NCBI GenBank assembly: GCA_017617935.1
Contig: JAFZVF010000030.1
Location: 1 to 57,121 of the forward strand
DNA from: Clostridiales bacterium
GTDB taxonomy: Bacteria; Bacillota; Clostridia; Saccharofermentanales; Saccharofermentanaceae
DNA: 57,121 nt
Direction: 5' to 3'
The notes under the pieces are model-generated. The model ran no database searches. It saw only the letters and a program-made list of their open reading frames with translations, and was not told the origin of the DNA. Below are positions 1-8,444 of the stretch, piece by piece; the stretch's first letter is position 1, and each line of letters begins with the position of its first letter. A program made the translations under genes and the position numbers.

Positions 1-132
1 CGTGTATCTTCCAAGGTCGGTCAGAAAGAGAACCCTTCCAACTTCCTGCTCATGCACGCCATGGGCCCGAACGTTGCAGGCGTTATCGGTTCCGCTATCG
101 CAGCAGGCGTTCTCCTCACACTCTTCGGCTGA
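1..132 (+). CDS. Sodium-pumping decarboxylase beta subunit, C-terminal end (partial)
   Basis: Open from the left edge in frame 1 and ending in TGA followed at once by TAG. The 43 visible residues contain [19 protein letters not shown] and end [10 protein letters not shown], which is the conserved last membrane segment of the OadB/GcdB/MmdB family. These integral membrane subunits couple decarboxylation of a biotin-bound carboxyl group (from oxaloacetate, glutaconyl-CoA or methylmalonyl-CoA) to sodium export. The visible part cannot show which substrate the complex uses. A hairpin terminator follows 25 bases later, so this is the last gene of its operon. The family call is firm; the partner subunits lie outside the window. 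Confidence 0.88.
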   Translation, partial: RVSSKVGQKENPSNFLLMHAMGPNVAGVIGSAIAAGVLLTLFG

Positions 133-157
133 TAGAGTTTTAAGTAAATAACCAACT

Positions 158-193
158 GGGGCTGTCTTCATTACGAAGGCAGCCTCTTTTTTG
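158..193 (+). terminator. Rho-independent terminator of the decarboxylase gene
   Basis: Stem GGCTGTCTTC / GAAGGCAGCC (one G-U pair) around a short ATTAC loop, followed by a run of T. It lies just after the stop codon of the upstream plus-strand gene. Confidence 0.88.
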
Positions 194-262
194 CGTTCTT
201 TTAAATCTTTTAAATAGGTTTACATTTATTTAAATGCGCCCGCCTTTTCCCGCACGTTCCAT

Positions 263-291
263 TGTCGGTTTTTGTCGGTTTTTGTCGGTTG
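263..291. repeat. Three tandem copies of a 10-bp unit
   Basis: TGTCGGTTTT is repeated three times head to tail with a strict 10-bp period (one helical turn), ending about 30 bases upstream of the ATG at 323. The position in front of an orphan gene suggests a protein-binding site or simple slippage expansion. No function can be proven. Confidence 0.7.
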
Positions 292-322
292 TTTTTGAGT
301 TTTTGCAAGGCATAATGAACGC

Positions 323-1099
323 ATGGAATACTTAAATAATTACATCCCGCAAGAATACCTTGCTCTTAAGATCAACTATTGCAGGCAGCAACTTGAAAAA
401 CTGCCAAATGCAAAAGTGCATGATCGCATGGTAAACGGTTCCTTAATCAAAAAGGTGATCGTAGATAAACACAGGTACAACATTGATTCCAAGATAGGAA
501 GTGAATACTATCAAACTGCTCAATTACGGGAAGAACTCAAAAGAGAGCTGGAACTTTTGGAATCTCTTTGGAAAAGCAACGTTAAAGCTCCTATTCCAAG
601 CCTTCTATGTAAGGATTCAGACAGAATCATAATGGTTGGCGAAGATTTGCCGGTTGTCATGGATAAAGAGTATTTTGATTCTCTGAAAAACGATGCTAAC
701 GAAAATTATACGAAACCCGCATTCTATCCATTCAACGGCACTTTTTACCGTTCGGCCTACGAACGCGAAATCGCGATCTTCTATACAGAAATGGGCATTC
801 CGTTTAAATACGAACCGAAAGTATATATCAATGGCTTGAGAAAACCTATCTACCCGGATTTTGTCCCATACTTCAAAGAGATCAACTCCTGTAAATTCCA
901 TGAGCACTTCGGAATGATGAGTTCTTCTGACTACACAAGAGAAACTAAGATTAAATTCAGTAACTACACAAATGCCGGATTGCTCCTTGGCATTGATTAC
1001 ATTTTTACTTATTCCGATAAAGATACGGTATTTGATCCAAGGTTTCTAGCTGCAAATATCAACTCGCTGGTATTCGGATCAATACTATGCAGTAATTAA
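323..1099 (+). CDS. Orphan protein with a PD-(D/E)XK nuclease-like C-terminal domain
   Basis: 258 residues. The N-terminal 90 residues are helical and charged. The C-terminal half has the pattern of small clostridial proteins related to PD-(D/E)XK nucleases: YERE at 146-149, YEP at 163-165, YPDF at 177-180, HEHFGMM at 193-199 and a Lys-rich helix at 209-211. In such proteins the acidic residues (here E147 or E149, D179, E194) would form the metal site. A classic E-x-K is not visible because His195 follows E194, so catalytic activity is uncertain. The gene is A+T-richer than its neighbours, stands alone between a terminator and a repeat-rich spacer, and has only a weak AAGG ribosome site. Late acquisition is possible. 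Family call moderate, function unknown. Confidence 0.7.
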   Translation: MEYLNNYIPQEYLALKINYCRQQLEKLPNAKVHDRMVNGSLIKKVIVDKHRYNIDSKIGSEYYQTAQLREELKRELELLESLWKSNVKAPIPSLLCKDSDRIIMVGEDLPVVMDKEYFDSLKNDANENYTKPAFYPFNGTFYRSAYEREIAIFYTEMGIPFKYEPKVYINGLRKPIYPDFVPYFKEINSCKFHEHFGMMSSSDYTRETKIKFSNYTNAGLLLGIDYIFTYSDKDTVFDPRFLAANINSLVFGSILCSN

Positions 1100-1127
1100 G
1101 GTGCTTGCTCGAATATGTGATTATTCA

Positions 1128-1243
1128 TAAGTGCTCAATTCTGTGCCATTTTCGTGCTGAAAAGGTACTGTTTAGAGCACTTAACCTCCTTTTTGTCCAA
1201 ATCTGTACCTTTTGGGGCATAAAAAGGTACTGTTTTGAACACT
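1128..1243. repeat. Direct and inverted repeats downstream of the orphan nuclease-like gene
   Basis: A 22-bp sequence beginning AAAAGGTACTGTTT occurs at 1160-1181 and again at 1222-1243 (62-bp spacing, 2-3 differences). An inverted partial copy (GTACCTTTT) lies between them at 1205-1213. TAAGTGCT at 1128-1135 pairs with AGCACTTA at 1176-1183. No ORF crosses this stretch. It could be a regulatory region or a decayed mobile remnant. Confidence 0.6.
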
Positions 1244-1251
1244 CACCTTTC

Positions 1252-1287
1252 TAAAAACAAAAAACGCGCCCCGGAAGGAGCGCGCGG
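1252..1287 (-). terminator. Rho-independent terminator of the haemolysin-III gene
   Basis: Read on the minus strand: CGCGCTCC - TTCC - GGGGCGCG (one G-U pair) followed by a T-rich run. It begins about 17 bases past the stop codon at 1304. Confidence 0.88.
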
Positions 1288-1303
1288 AATGCAAGATCAA
1301 AAC

Positions 1304-2128
1304 TTATCCGAAGAAATACACGAAGCCCAACACGTGGAGCACTACGCCTGCGAGGGCGAACAGATGCCAGACCATGTGGGAGAACTTGAATCTTCTCGAT
1401 GAGGGCGCAAAAAAGAGACCTACCGTGTATACGATCGCGCCGGAGATCAAGAGCCAGAAGCAGCGGTGCGAAGCGCTGTTGTAGAACTCAACGATCCTGA
1501 AGATGATCGCCCATCCCATCAAGGCGTAGATGAAGTAGGAAAAGCCCTTTCCGACCTTGGTGTGATAAGCAAGCGCCGTAACGAGAACGCCCGCCAATGC
1601 CATTGCGGCTTCAAGAGCCCAAAGGACCGCGCCGGAAACCACTCCCATGAAGTGGATGCAGATCGGCGTGTATGCGCCGAGGATCGCGAAATAAGCAACC
1701 GCGCGGTTGATCTTGTTCATGACGCGCTTGTGCGGCGTGCCATGCTTCATGAAGTGATAGATCGTAGAGAAAAGGAGCGTCAAAAACAGCGTTATGATGA
1801 AAGCCGAAACGGCGATCACGGACATTACGATCGAAGTCTGCGTTGCGCCGGGCTTTGCGGAAGCCGTTATGTACGCGTTGATGGAAGCAAACGGAAGGAG
1901 TCCCAGAAGATAGAGTGCCGGAACGCCTGAAGTGATGGAGTTGCCGACTTCCTCGCCAAAGGTCTCATATGTCTTGTGAAGACCGCGCTTTACTGCACGG
2001 CGGGAACTCTGAAACCAGGTAAGGTCCTTAAGACCTTCCTCGAGCGGATCCTCACCGGTCGCGGCAGCGTATTTTTTGTCATCGCTCTTCGCGAGGTGGG
2101 TTTTCCAGAATTTCGTATTCTTTGCCAT
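1304..2128 (-). CDS. Haemolysin III / PAQR-family membrane protein
   Basis: 274 residues with about seven hydrophobic segments after a 55-residue charged N-terminus. Family motifs are present: S-x-x-YHFM (near residue 120), YTPI (near 155) and the final HMVWHLF plus VVLHVLGF, which supply the conserved metal-binding Ser/His/Asp set of the HlyIII/YqfA/PAQR superfamily. Members are polytopic membrane proteins, often annotated as haemolysins although most are thought to act in membrane lipid or stress homeostasis. The start ATG has GGAG about ten bases upstream. It follows the 292-residue membrane-protein gene by 39 bases and ends at a terminator, so the two probably form one transcript. Confidence 0.88.
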   Translation of the reverse strand: MAKNTKFWKTHLAKSDDKKYAAATGEDPLEEGLKDLTWFQSSRRAVKRGLHKTYETFGEEVGNSITSGVPALYLLGLLPFASINAYITASAKPGATQTSIVMSVIAVSAFIITLFLTLLFSTIYHFMKHGTPHKRVMNKINRAVAYFAILGAYTPICIHFMGVVSGAVLWALEAAMALAGVLVTALAYHTKVGKGFSYFIYALMGWAIIFRIVEFYNSASHRCFWLLISGAIVYTVGLFFAPSSRRFKFSHMVWHLFALAGVVLHVLGFVYFFG

Positions 2129-2167
2129 CAGATGAGAACTCCAATATCTATAGTCAGCCGTAATATT

Positions 2168-3046
2168 TTACAAGGTGTCGTTATCGTTTTCAACGTCATC
2201 ATCGGGAACGGGCCTTATCGCGTCAGCGAAAGCCTCGGAAGACGGAGCGCCAAGCGCGATGACCTTGGACGGCTCATCGTCAGAAGCGGGTGCGCCAAGT
2301 TGGATGGGAGCAGCTTCCTTGTCATCGGAAACGGGCGCGGAAAGCGGGATCGCAGGGGTTTCCTCTTTCTCCGGCGCTTCTATCGCGTTTTCCTTTTCGG
2401 AACCAGTCTGCGACAGGACGGCCTTGCCTGCAACCTCATCAGGAGACGCGGCAACGACGGGAGCGGTAATGACGGTGCCAAGCACTTCGGGCTTGACCGC
2501 AGGTCCGGTATGGGCGGTGGTAACCGCCGGCTTGACCTTCGGCATCGGATTGAGCTGCTCGGAGAGGTACGCTCTTCTGTAGAAACGGATTATCTTCAAG
2601 ACCAACGGCCAGAAAATAGCTGTGGGCAGGATCCAATAGACAAGGGCGGAAGCCGCCTTGTCGCCTATCAGCGGTGAAAGCGCGGCGAAAGGCGCCTGCA
2701 TCATGCCGTAGATGCCGCGGAGAAGGGCGGCGACGAGCAATTTTGTGAGTTTCGCGTCATTGCCCGTGATCAGCGCTTCTGCGGGGTAAAAGAATTTCGG
2801 GAGATATATCAGGACGCCGTATGCGGCAAGGCCCCAGTTGACCCAGACCTTGGTGCGGAACGCTGCGAAAAAGGGCAGAAAGACTATGAAAAACACCGCA
2901 TAGAGAAGGCTCATCATGCGCTCAAAGAGCGAAAAGTCCCTGGGAACGGTGCCTCCGTACACGAAATATAGCGGGGCAAAGCAGACGAACATCAGCGCGC
3001 CCGCTATCAGACCGAGAAAAACGCATGTGAAATAGTCTCTGCGCAA
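2168..3046 (-). CDS. Membrane protein with acidic Ala/Pro-rich cytosolic tail, unknown function
   Basis: 292 residues. The first 165 carry about four hydrophobic segments (near 10-30, 45-62, 70-85 and 130-155). After them comes a basic stretch (IIRFYRRAYL) and a tail of about 115 residues rich in Ala, Pro, Glu and Asp, in which the unit LGAPxSxxE recurs at least twice and ends in a run of acidic residues. I do not recognise the family. The positive-inside rule places the tail in the cytoplasm. It lies 39 bases upstream of the haemolysin-III gene on the same strand, so the two are probably co-transcribed. The upstream region holds the GH3 terminator. Confidence 0.75.
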   Translation of the reverse strand: MRRDYFTCVFLGLIAGALMFVCFAPLYFVYGGTVPRDFSLFERMMSLLYAVFFIVFLPFFAAFRTKVWVNWGLAAYGVLIYLPKFFYPAEALITGNDAKLTKLLVAALLRGIYGMMQAPFAALSPLIGDKAASALVYWILPTAIFWPLVLKIIRFYRRAYLSEQLNPMPKVKPAVTTAHTGPAVKPEVLGTVITAPVVAASPDEVAGKAVLSQTGSEKENAIEAPEKEETPAIPLSAPVSDDKEAAPIQLGAPASDDEPSKVIALGAPSSEAFADAIRPVPDDDVENDNDTL

Positions 3047-3081
3047 AACCTAAGTCCCCCTTTGCCGATTGCCGAAAATAA

Positions 3082-3114
3082 GGCTGTGCAAAGACCTGAA
3101 ATCTCCACACAGCC
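3082..3114 (-). terminator. Possible terminator after the GH3 gene
   Basis: GGCTGTG and CACAGCC form a 7-bp stem around a 19-base loop; on the minus strand it is followed by TTATTTT. The long loop makes this weaker than the other terminators in the window. Confidence 0.45.
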
Positions 3115-3149
3115 AATATTTTATAACAAAATATATACTTATTAAACCT

Positions 3150-5957
3150 TTAAAACTTCTCGGGCTCGGTGAAGGGCCTTGAATACTTGATTATAAGCTT
3201 CTTGAGCTTCACGCCGGGAGCGGAGAAGTGGATGCGCATTACGCCGTTCCTGGTAAGGAACAGGATCTCCTTCTTCAGCGAGACGTCCTCGCCGTCGGTT
3301 CCGTTCCAGGTGACGACCGCGAACGGAATGCTCGAAATGTACATCTGCATCGGTACCTGTGCAAGGCTGTTAAGCTCGCAGCTGCCGATCATCTCCATCT
3401 CGTAGAAGCCCTGTTTTTGAGGCGTTACGCCAAAGACCAAGTCCTTGTCGGCCCAGGTGTTCTCGGGACGGTCGATGACGAGCTCGTCTCCGAGATCGTA
3501 GACCATGTCGGGATCGACCGATACGTCGTCGCCCTTGAACGGGTCGTCAATGTGAGTAACCTCGGCCGCGTTTCCAGTGAGTCTGTCCATAGCAGGCGTG
3601 TTCATAGCGAATCTCAGGATGTTCTCGGCATTACGCTGGAGCTCCGCCCTCGTGATCCTTGTACCGTCGCCCTCAGTCAATTCCTTGTAGGCGTCCGCCT
3701 CGTCAAGGAACTTTCTTTCAACATTTGAGCAGACCATGTAGATGTCGTTCTGCGAACGGGCCATGACGGAATGGTCAGTCAGCGAATGCTCCGCGGTATC
3801 ACCGCCGGTCACGCCGATAAACGCCCACCAGTCGGACATTACGATGCCGGTATATCCCCACTGCTCGCGGAGAACGATCGTGTTCATGTCATAGTTGTTG
3901 GCGCTGTAGATGCCGTTGACGCGGTTGTAACTCGTCATAATGCTTCTTGCATTGCCTTCCTTCACCGCTATCTCGAACGGCCTCAGATAGATTTCGCGCA
4001 AAGCCCTTTCGGAAATGACGGAGTTGCTCTCGCGGCGCTTCGTCTCGCGGTTGTTTCCGCACAGATGCTTTATCGTGGGCGTTACGCCGTTCTTTTCAAA
4101 AGCCCTGACCTGCGCGCATGCCATAAGGCCTGTCAGAACAGGATCTTCGGAGAAGTACTCGAAGTTGCGGCCGTTCAGCGGATGCCTGTGGATGTTTATG
4201 CCGGGACCCAGGAGCGAGTCGATCTTGTTGGAGACCATCTCGATTCCGAGGTAAGTGTAAAGCTCTTCAACTATCGCCGTATTGAAAGTTGAGGCTAGGC
4301 AGGTTCCATTCGGCAGTGAAAAAGCCTTTTTGCCGGAATCGATCCTCATTCCCGAAGGACCGTCAGAACAGCAGAGCGTGGGAATGCCCAATTCCTTGAG
4401 TTCTTTGCTGATGCCTCCGAACGCGGCGGCCGTGCCTATCGTGGCCTTGAAGCTGCCCATTCCTTCGCCCCTGATAATGAGGCAGAGGTCCTCGTCCGAA
4501 AGCTGCGCGGTAAACTCATCAAGAGTGTTCTTGCCCTGTTTGACGTCAGCGAGCTTTATGCCACGGTCGCCAGTCTGGGCAATCTCGGCAGGAACGCGGG
4601 AAAGTCTTGAATCAAGGAAGCTTTCCGTCATGAGTGGCACGTCTTCATATTCCTTTACGAAGCCGTTTCCCGTAGAGGAGGGGACCGCGGTCATGCGCTT
4701 GAACGCCTTCGTCGGGCCCATTGCGTTAGCGAGCTGCTCTACAAGAACGGGCGCGTCAAGATCGAACGATCCCGCTTCGGCGTCAGTGGTAACGTCACCG
4801 CCGATGTAGAAGGAATAGTGGCCCGCGTCAAGGATGAAGCCTGTGCCAAGGCCCGTCCTGCCGTCATCGTCGTAAGACGCGAAATTGCTGACGGGCGCAG
4901 TTATCTCAATCTGCTCGTTTCCGCCGGCGGGAATGACCTCCGTTTTCGCAAATCCGATAAGGACGCGCGAAGGCTTGGAAAGCTTGCCCTGGGGAGCGGA
5001 TGCGTAAAGCATGACCGCCTTCTTGCCGGGGACTTCACCCTTGTTCTCAACTTCTGCGGTGACTTTTACGGCCTTGCCGTCAAAGACAAAACCCGTGACC
5101 TTGATTTCAAACTCGGTGTAAGACAGGCCGAATCCGAAAGGATACAGGACCTTGGACGGCGCGAAAGTCGAAAAGTACCTGTAGCCGACAAAGACGTCCT
5201 CTTCGTAGAGATCTTCGTGAACGTCCTTGTTTCCGAAATTATCGTCCGAAGGATAATCGGAAAGGGAGGCAGCGATCGTGTCCGTGAGGCATCCCGAGGG
5301 ATTGACCTCTCCCGTGACGACCCTTGCGACGGCGCTGCCGCCGATCATGCCGCCCTGCCATGCGTAAAGGACTGATTTGACGTCGTACTTCGCCACGAAA
5401 GACATATCGATTATGTTGCCGACGTTGAGGATGACTATCGTGCGCTCGAAAACGGCCGTAACGGCGGAAAGCATCTGCTCCTCGCTGTCGCTTAAGTAAT
5501 AAGAACCCTTCTCTGCAGTGTTGTCACGGTCTTCACCTGCCGTCCTGGCAATGATCATGACCGCCGCGTCATTTCTTGACGCCATCTTTTCGGCAAGTTC
5601 AGTACTGATGGGCATTTCGACCTGCGACCAGGCCTCCTGGCCCCAACCCAATCCTTCATCGATCGGGTTCTCCTCGTCCCATTTGTCGTAGATATCCATC
5701 AACTCTGGATCGAGCGTTATTGAAGGCGCAGAAGCCAGTCCTTCGCGGATGTCGGTAACATGGCTTACGTTGACCATTCCGCCGCTTCCGGTTCCGCTCT
5801 TGTAGTAATGCGTCTGCATCCTTCCGAAAAGGGCGACGCGGCTTCCGTGCTTGAGAGGGAGTGCCCTTCCCTCGTTCCTGAGCATGACTATTCCTTCGGC
5901 AGCGGCCATTATCGCCGCTTCGCGGTATTTATTCCAATCAAGGACCAATTCAGGCAT
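3150..5957 (-). CDS. GH3 beta-glucosidase with inverted domain order
   Basis: 935 residues from the ATG at 5957, preferred over an in-frame start 22 codons earlier because GGGAGG lies six bases upstream. Glycoside hydrolase family 3 enzymes release terminal beta-linked sugars. The order here is swapped relative to most GH3 proteins: the C-terminal-type alpha/beta sandwich comes first (residues about 15-270), then a fibronectin-III-like domain (about 285-385), then the catalytic TIM-barrel half (about 470-830). The nucleophile motif VMSDWW gives Asp709; KHLCGNN and MTSYNRVNG are also typical. The same circular order is known from rumen Butyrivibrio and Ruminococcus beta-glucosidases. There is no signal peptide, so it is probably cytosolic and acts on imported cello- or other oligosaccharides. 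Likely a single-gene transcript. Confidence 0.93.
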   Translation of the reverse strand: MPELVLDWNKYREAAIMAAAEGIVMLRNEGRALPLKHGSRVALFGRMQTHYYKSGTGSGGMVNVSHVTDIREGLASAPSITLDPELMDIYDKWDEENPIDEGLGWGQEAWSQVEMPISTELAEKMASRNDAAVMIIARTAGEDRDNTAEKGSYYLSDSEEQMLSAVTAVFERTIVILNVGNIIDMSFVAKYDVKSVLYAWQGGMIGGSAVARVVTGEVNPSGCLTDTIAASLSDYPSDDNFGNKDVHEDLYEEDVFVGYRYFSTFAPSKVLYPFGFGLSYTEFEIKVTGFVFDGKAVKVTAEVENKGEVPGKKAVMLYASAPQGKLSKPSRVLIGFAKTEVIPAGGNEQIEITAPVSNFASYDDDGRTGLGTGFILDAGHYSFYIGGDVTTDAEAGSFDLDAPVLVEQLANAMGPTKAFKRMTAVPSSTGNGFVKEYEDVPLMTESFLDSRLSRVPAEIAQTGDRGIKLADVKQGKNTLDEFTAQLSDEDLCLIIRGEGMGSFKATIGTAAAFGGISKELKELGIPTLCCSDGPSGMRIDSGKKAFSLPNGTCLASTFNTAIVEELYTYLGIEMVSNKIDSLLGPGINIHRHPLNGRNFEYFSEDPVLTGLMACAQVRAFEKNGVTPTIKHLCGNNRETKRRESNSVISERALREIYLRPFEIAVKEGNARSIMTSYNRVNGIYSANNYDMNTIVLREQWGYTGIVMSDWWAFIGVTGGDTAEHSLTDHSVMARSQNDIYMVCSNVERKFLDEADAYKELTEGDGTRITRAELQRNAENILRFAMNTPAMDRLTGNAAEVTHIDDPFKGDDVSVDPDMVYDLGDELVIDRPENTWADKDLVFGVTPQKQGFYEMEMIGSCELNSLAQVPMQMYISSIPFAVVTWNGTDGEDVSLKKEILFLTRNGVMRIHFSAPGVKLKKLIIKYSRPFTEPEKF

Positions 5958-6060
5958 ATCAAACCTCCCGTAAAACCCTATGATTGAATGATACAGGAAT
6001 CCGCGCCCGAATTCTTTTATCAACGTGTGAATTATTTAGTGTTTTTGTTTTGCGAAAGAA

Positions 6061-7782
6061 TTAATTGTTGCTGTAATACTCTTCGAGCCTCGGTCTGGCC
6101 GCGACGTAGTACTTCTCGAGCCGCTTGTCGAAATGCTTTCCGAAGCTTTCCATCATGATCTTGTCCGCCTGCTCAAATGAGAACTCGTCCTTATAGACGC
6201 GCTTGCTGACGAGGGCGTCATAAACGTCCGCGATCGCCATGATGCGCGCTTCGATGGGGATCTCCTCGCCCTTAAGCTTTTGTGGATAGCCCGAGCCGTC
6301 CCACCTCTCGTGGTGGTAATGCGCAACGTTTACCGCGACCTTGTGGAACGAATCGTCTTCGGTTCCTTCAAGGATCGAATCAACTATGCGCGCGCCTTCG
6401 GCCGCGTGGGTCTTCATTATCTCGAATTCGCCGGGTTCAAACTTACCGGGCTTCGACAGGATGGCGTCAGGGACTGCGATCTTTCCCAAGTCATGCATCG
6501 GAGCCGCCCTGATGACGTCATCGCAGAACTCGTCGGTAAAACCGTCCCTTCCAAAGAGCAGCAGTATGTTCTTCTTGTCCTTTGAAGCGTCCTGCCTTAT
6601 CTCATCTATAAGTATCCTTACGACGTCGCTCGTTCTCCTGATGTGGCCGCCCGTTGAATTGTCGCGGCTTTCAACCATCGTTGCCATGCCCAGAATGAGC
6701 CTGTTGTGCATCTGGACGATGCCTTCGGTCTTCTCCATGACCTCTTTGGAAAGACTGTCGTTGTAGGTCGCAAGAAGCTTCATGTATTTGCGCGAAGCAG
6801 TGTCATCGGTTACGAAGAACTGATATCCGACCCTGCGCTTTCCGTCATAGAGATAGCGGATCGTGATAAGGTAGATCTTGTCATCGACCTCATGGTAGAT
6901 GCGGTCCTTGCTCTCGTCCTTCTTAAAGTCATCAAGCCACTTGAGGATGGTGTTCTTTACCTGGAGCTTCTTGCCCGCGTATGAATCGACCTGGAGTTCC
7001 TTCAGTTCCGGGAAAACCTTGTTTGCCGCCTCGTTCGAGCCGAGGAAGTTGTCATCGAAGTCGAAAGACATGAAGCCGGTGTCGCCCTGTTTTACGAGCG
7101 AATCAACGCCGAGATCGGTCACGTCGTAAAGGCACAGCCTGTGAACGATTATGAGATAGATCACCTGCGCAAAAACATAGGAGAGCGGCATCGCGTCGAT
7201 CCCGTCAGGCAGGAGCTTTCCGACAAAGTAGCTCAGGAAGGAGACCGTTGCGGGAAGCATGAGGAGCATGATCGTCTTGTTGGAAACGTCGTTCTTCTTG
7301 ATAAGGCTGTAGACCATCGCGATGAAGCTGATGACGATGAAGCAGGCGATCACAACGTATACCAAAGTGTGGGCGAAGCCGTAGGTCTTAATGACCCTGC
7401 CCATTCCGCGGTCGATCTCGAACGTGACCGTCTTGTAGAACCATGGCTTGCTGCCCATCGTAAGCGCGAACGAATAGCTGACCAGACAGATGACCGTCAT
7501 GACCGCGCTCATCCACCTCTTAAGCTGGATGTGACAAAGAGAGAAAATGCTCTGCGTTATGAAAAGGACGAGGAAGCACCCGCCGATGTAAGTGAGCTTG
7601 GCGGCGTCGATCGCAGCATCAAGGCTCCTTGCATGCGCCAACAACACATAGCCGAGATTGGCTATGGGAATGAAGCCGAAAATGAGCGATATGTGCGTGT
7701 CAAAATGCTTATGCCATAAGACGACGTATATCAGCGTCAGGAGCACCGACAGCCCGAATAGGATTTCGTAATAAGCGGTCAC
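6061..7782 (-). CDS. Membrane-bound HD-GYP cyclic-di-GMP phosphodiesterase
   Basis: 573 residues from a GTG start with AAGGAAAG upstream. The N-terminal 215 residues hold about seven membrane segments of the histidine-kinase N-terminal 7TM type. Residues about 225-330 form a PAS-like domain, then comes a coiled-coil linker, then an HD-GYP domain (about 360-560) with H430-D431, the metal-binding HHERWDGSGYP (GYP at 498-500) and IADVYDAL. HD-GYP enzymes hydrolyse c-di-GMP. It presumably senses a membrane signal and lowers c-di-GMP. The N-terminal 340 residues are clearly related to the sensor-only protein encoded at 17491-18585, making the two paralogues with and without an output domain. Confidence 0.92.
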   Translation of the reverse strand: MTAYYEILFGLSVLLTLIYVVLWHKHFDTHISLIFGFIPIANLGYVLLAHARSLDAAIDAAKLTYIGGCFLVLFITQSIFSLCHIQLKRWMSAVMTVICLVSYSFALTMGSKPWFYKTVTFEIDRGMGRVIKTYGFAHTLVYVVIACFIVISFIAMVYSLIKKNDVSNKTIMLLMLPATVSFLSYFVGKLLPDGIDAMPLSYVFAQVIYLIIVHRLCLYDVTDLGVDSLVKQGDTGFMSFDFDDNFLGSNEAANKVFPELKELQVDSYAGKKLQVKNTILKWLDDFKKDESKDRIYHEVDDKIYLITIRYLYDGKRRVGYQFFVTDDTASRKYMKLLATYNDSLSKEVMEKTEGIVQMHNRLILGMATMVESRDNSTGGHIRRTSDVVRILIDEIRQDASKDKKNILLLFGRDGFTDEFCDDVIRAAPMHDLGKIAVPDAILSKPGKFEPGEFEIMKTHAAEGARIVDSILEGTEDDSFHKVAVNVAHYHHERWDGSGYPQKLKGEEIPIEARIMAIADVYDALVSKRVYKDEFSFEQADKIMMESFGKHFDKRLEKYYVAARPRLEEYYSNN

Positions 7783-7864
7783 TTGCTATCTTTCCTTTGA
7801 ACTTTCTTTATTCTTGATTTTATCATCTTTTTTCTTCCTGATATCCCTTAAAAATCCCTTGATC

Positions 7865-8341
7865 TCACTGACCGTTTACTGCCTTTTCATGCTGCTTGTG
7901 GATGCCGATGTGACCTATGCCGAGGATGATCGATCCTATGAGCATGATGATGTTTCCGCCGTAGATGCCGATAAGAAAAAACGCGATAACGGGATACGTT
8001 GCAAGCGCCAAAGGCATTCCCAGGAACCCTCTGTAAAAGTCCTTCATGGTCTTCTCCGACCTGAAGTACCTTACCCATGCAATATCGTAAACAACAAGAT
8101 TCAGCATCGCCAAAATAAGGACAAAGCACCAGAGGTTCCAGCCTTGGGGGTTGAAGTTTGAAAATATCAGCGAGGAAGTCGTAACGACGACCTGCCCGAT
8201 GCGTTCAAACGCCAAAAGGATCTTATTCTCGTTTTTAACGTACTTGTCGTAATCCTTCGGCTGATGCTTCGTCCAGATGAAATTCGGGATGAATAGCATA
8301 AGCAGCATGATAAGTCCGATGTAAGAAAACCCGAATTTCAT
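7865..8341 (-). CDS. Small four-helix membrane protein, unknown function
   Basis: 158 residues with four or five hydrophobic segments (near 7-22, 50-65, 73-90, 110-127, 130-148) and the motif IPNFIWTKHQPKDYD after the first helix. Proteins of this type are widespread in Clostridia, but I know no function. The ATG has GAGGGGAA immediately upstream. It lies 82 bases upstream of the HD-GYP gene on the same strand and may share its transcript. A cluster of 30-bp repeats sits directly upstream of its start. Confidence 0.75.
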   Translation of the reverse strand: MKFGFSYIGLIMLLMLFIPNFIWTKHQPKDYDKYVKNENKILLAFERIGQVVVTTSSLIFSNFNPQGWNLWCFVLILAMLNLVVYDIAWVRYFRSEKTMKDFYRGFLGMPLALATYPVIAFFLIGIYGGNIIMLIGSIILGIGHIGIHKQHEKAVNGQ

Positions 8342-8354
8342 GTTCCCCTCTTAT

Positions 8355-8444
8355 GAGATTGATGACATTATGCGAGCGATTCTCGAGACTGACGAATACT
8401 GCGTGAGCGACTCTGAGATTGATGACATTATGCGAGCGATTTCC
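8355..8444. repeat. Three tandem 30-bp repeats
   Basis: Units at 8355-8384, 8385-8414 and 8415-8444. Units 1 and 3 are identical over 27 bases (GAGATTGATGACATTATGCG and on); unit 2 is a diverged copy. The 30-bp length is a multiple of three, and on the plus strand a short open frame from ATG 8340 to TAG 8471 would read a repeated decapeptide EIDDIMRAI. There is no ribosome site, so translation is not claimed. Confidence 0.75.

Noticed and set aside
1466..1930. Long plus-strand frames antisense to the haemolysin-III, GH3, transglutaminase and EAL genes
   Set aside because: They are composition shadows: no ribosome sites, no family motifs, and the opposite strand carries recognised proteins.
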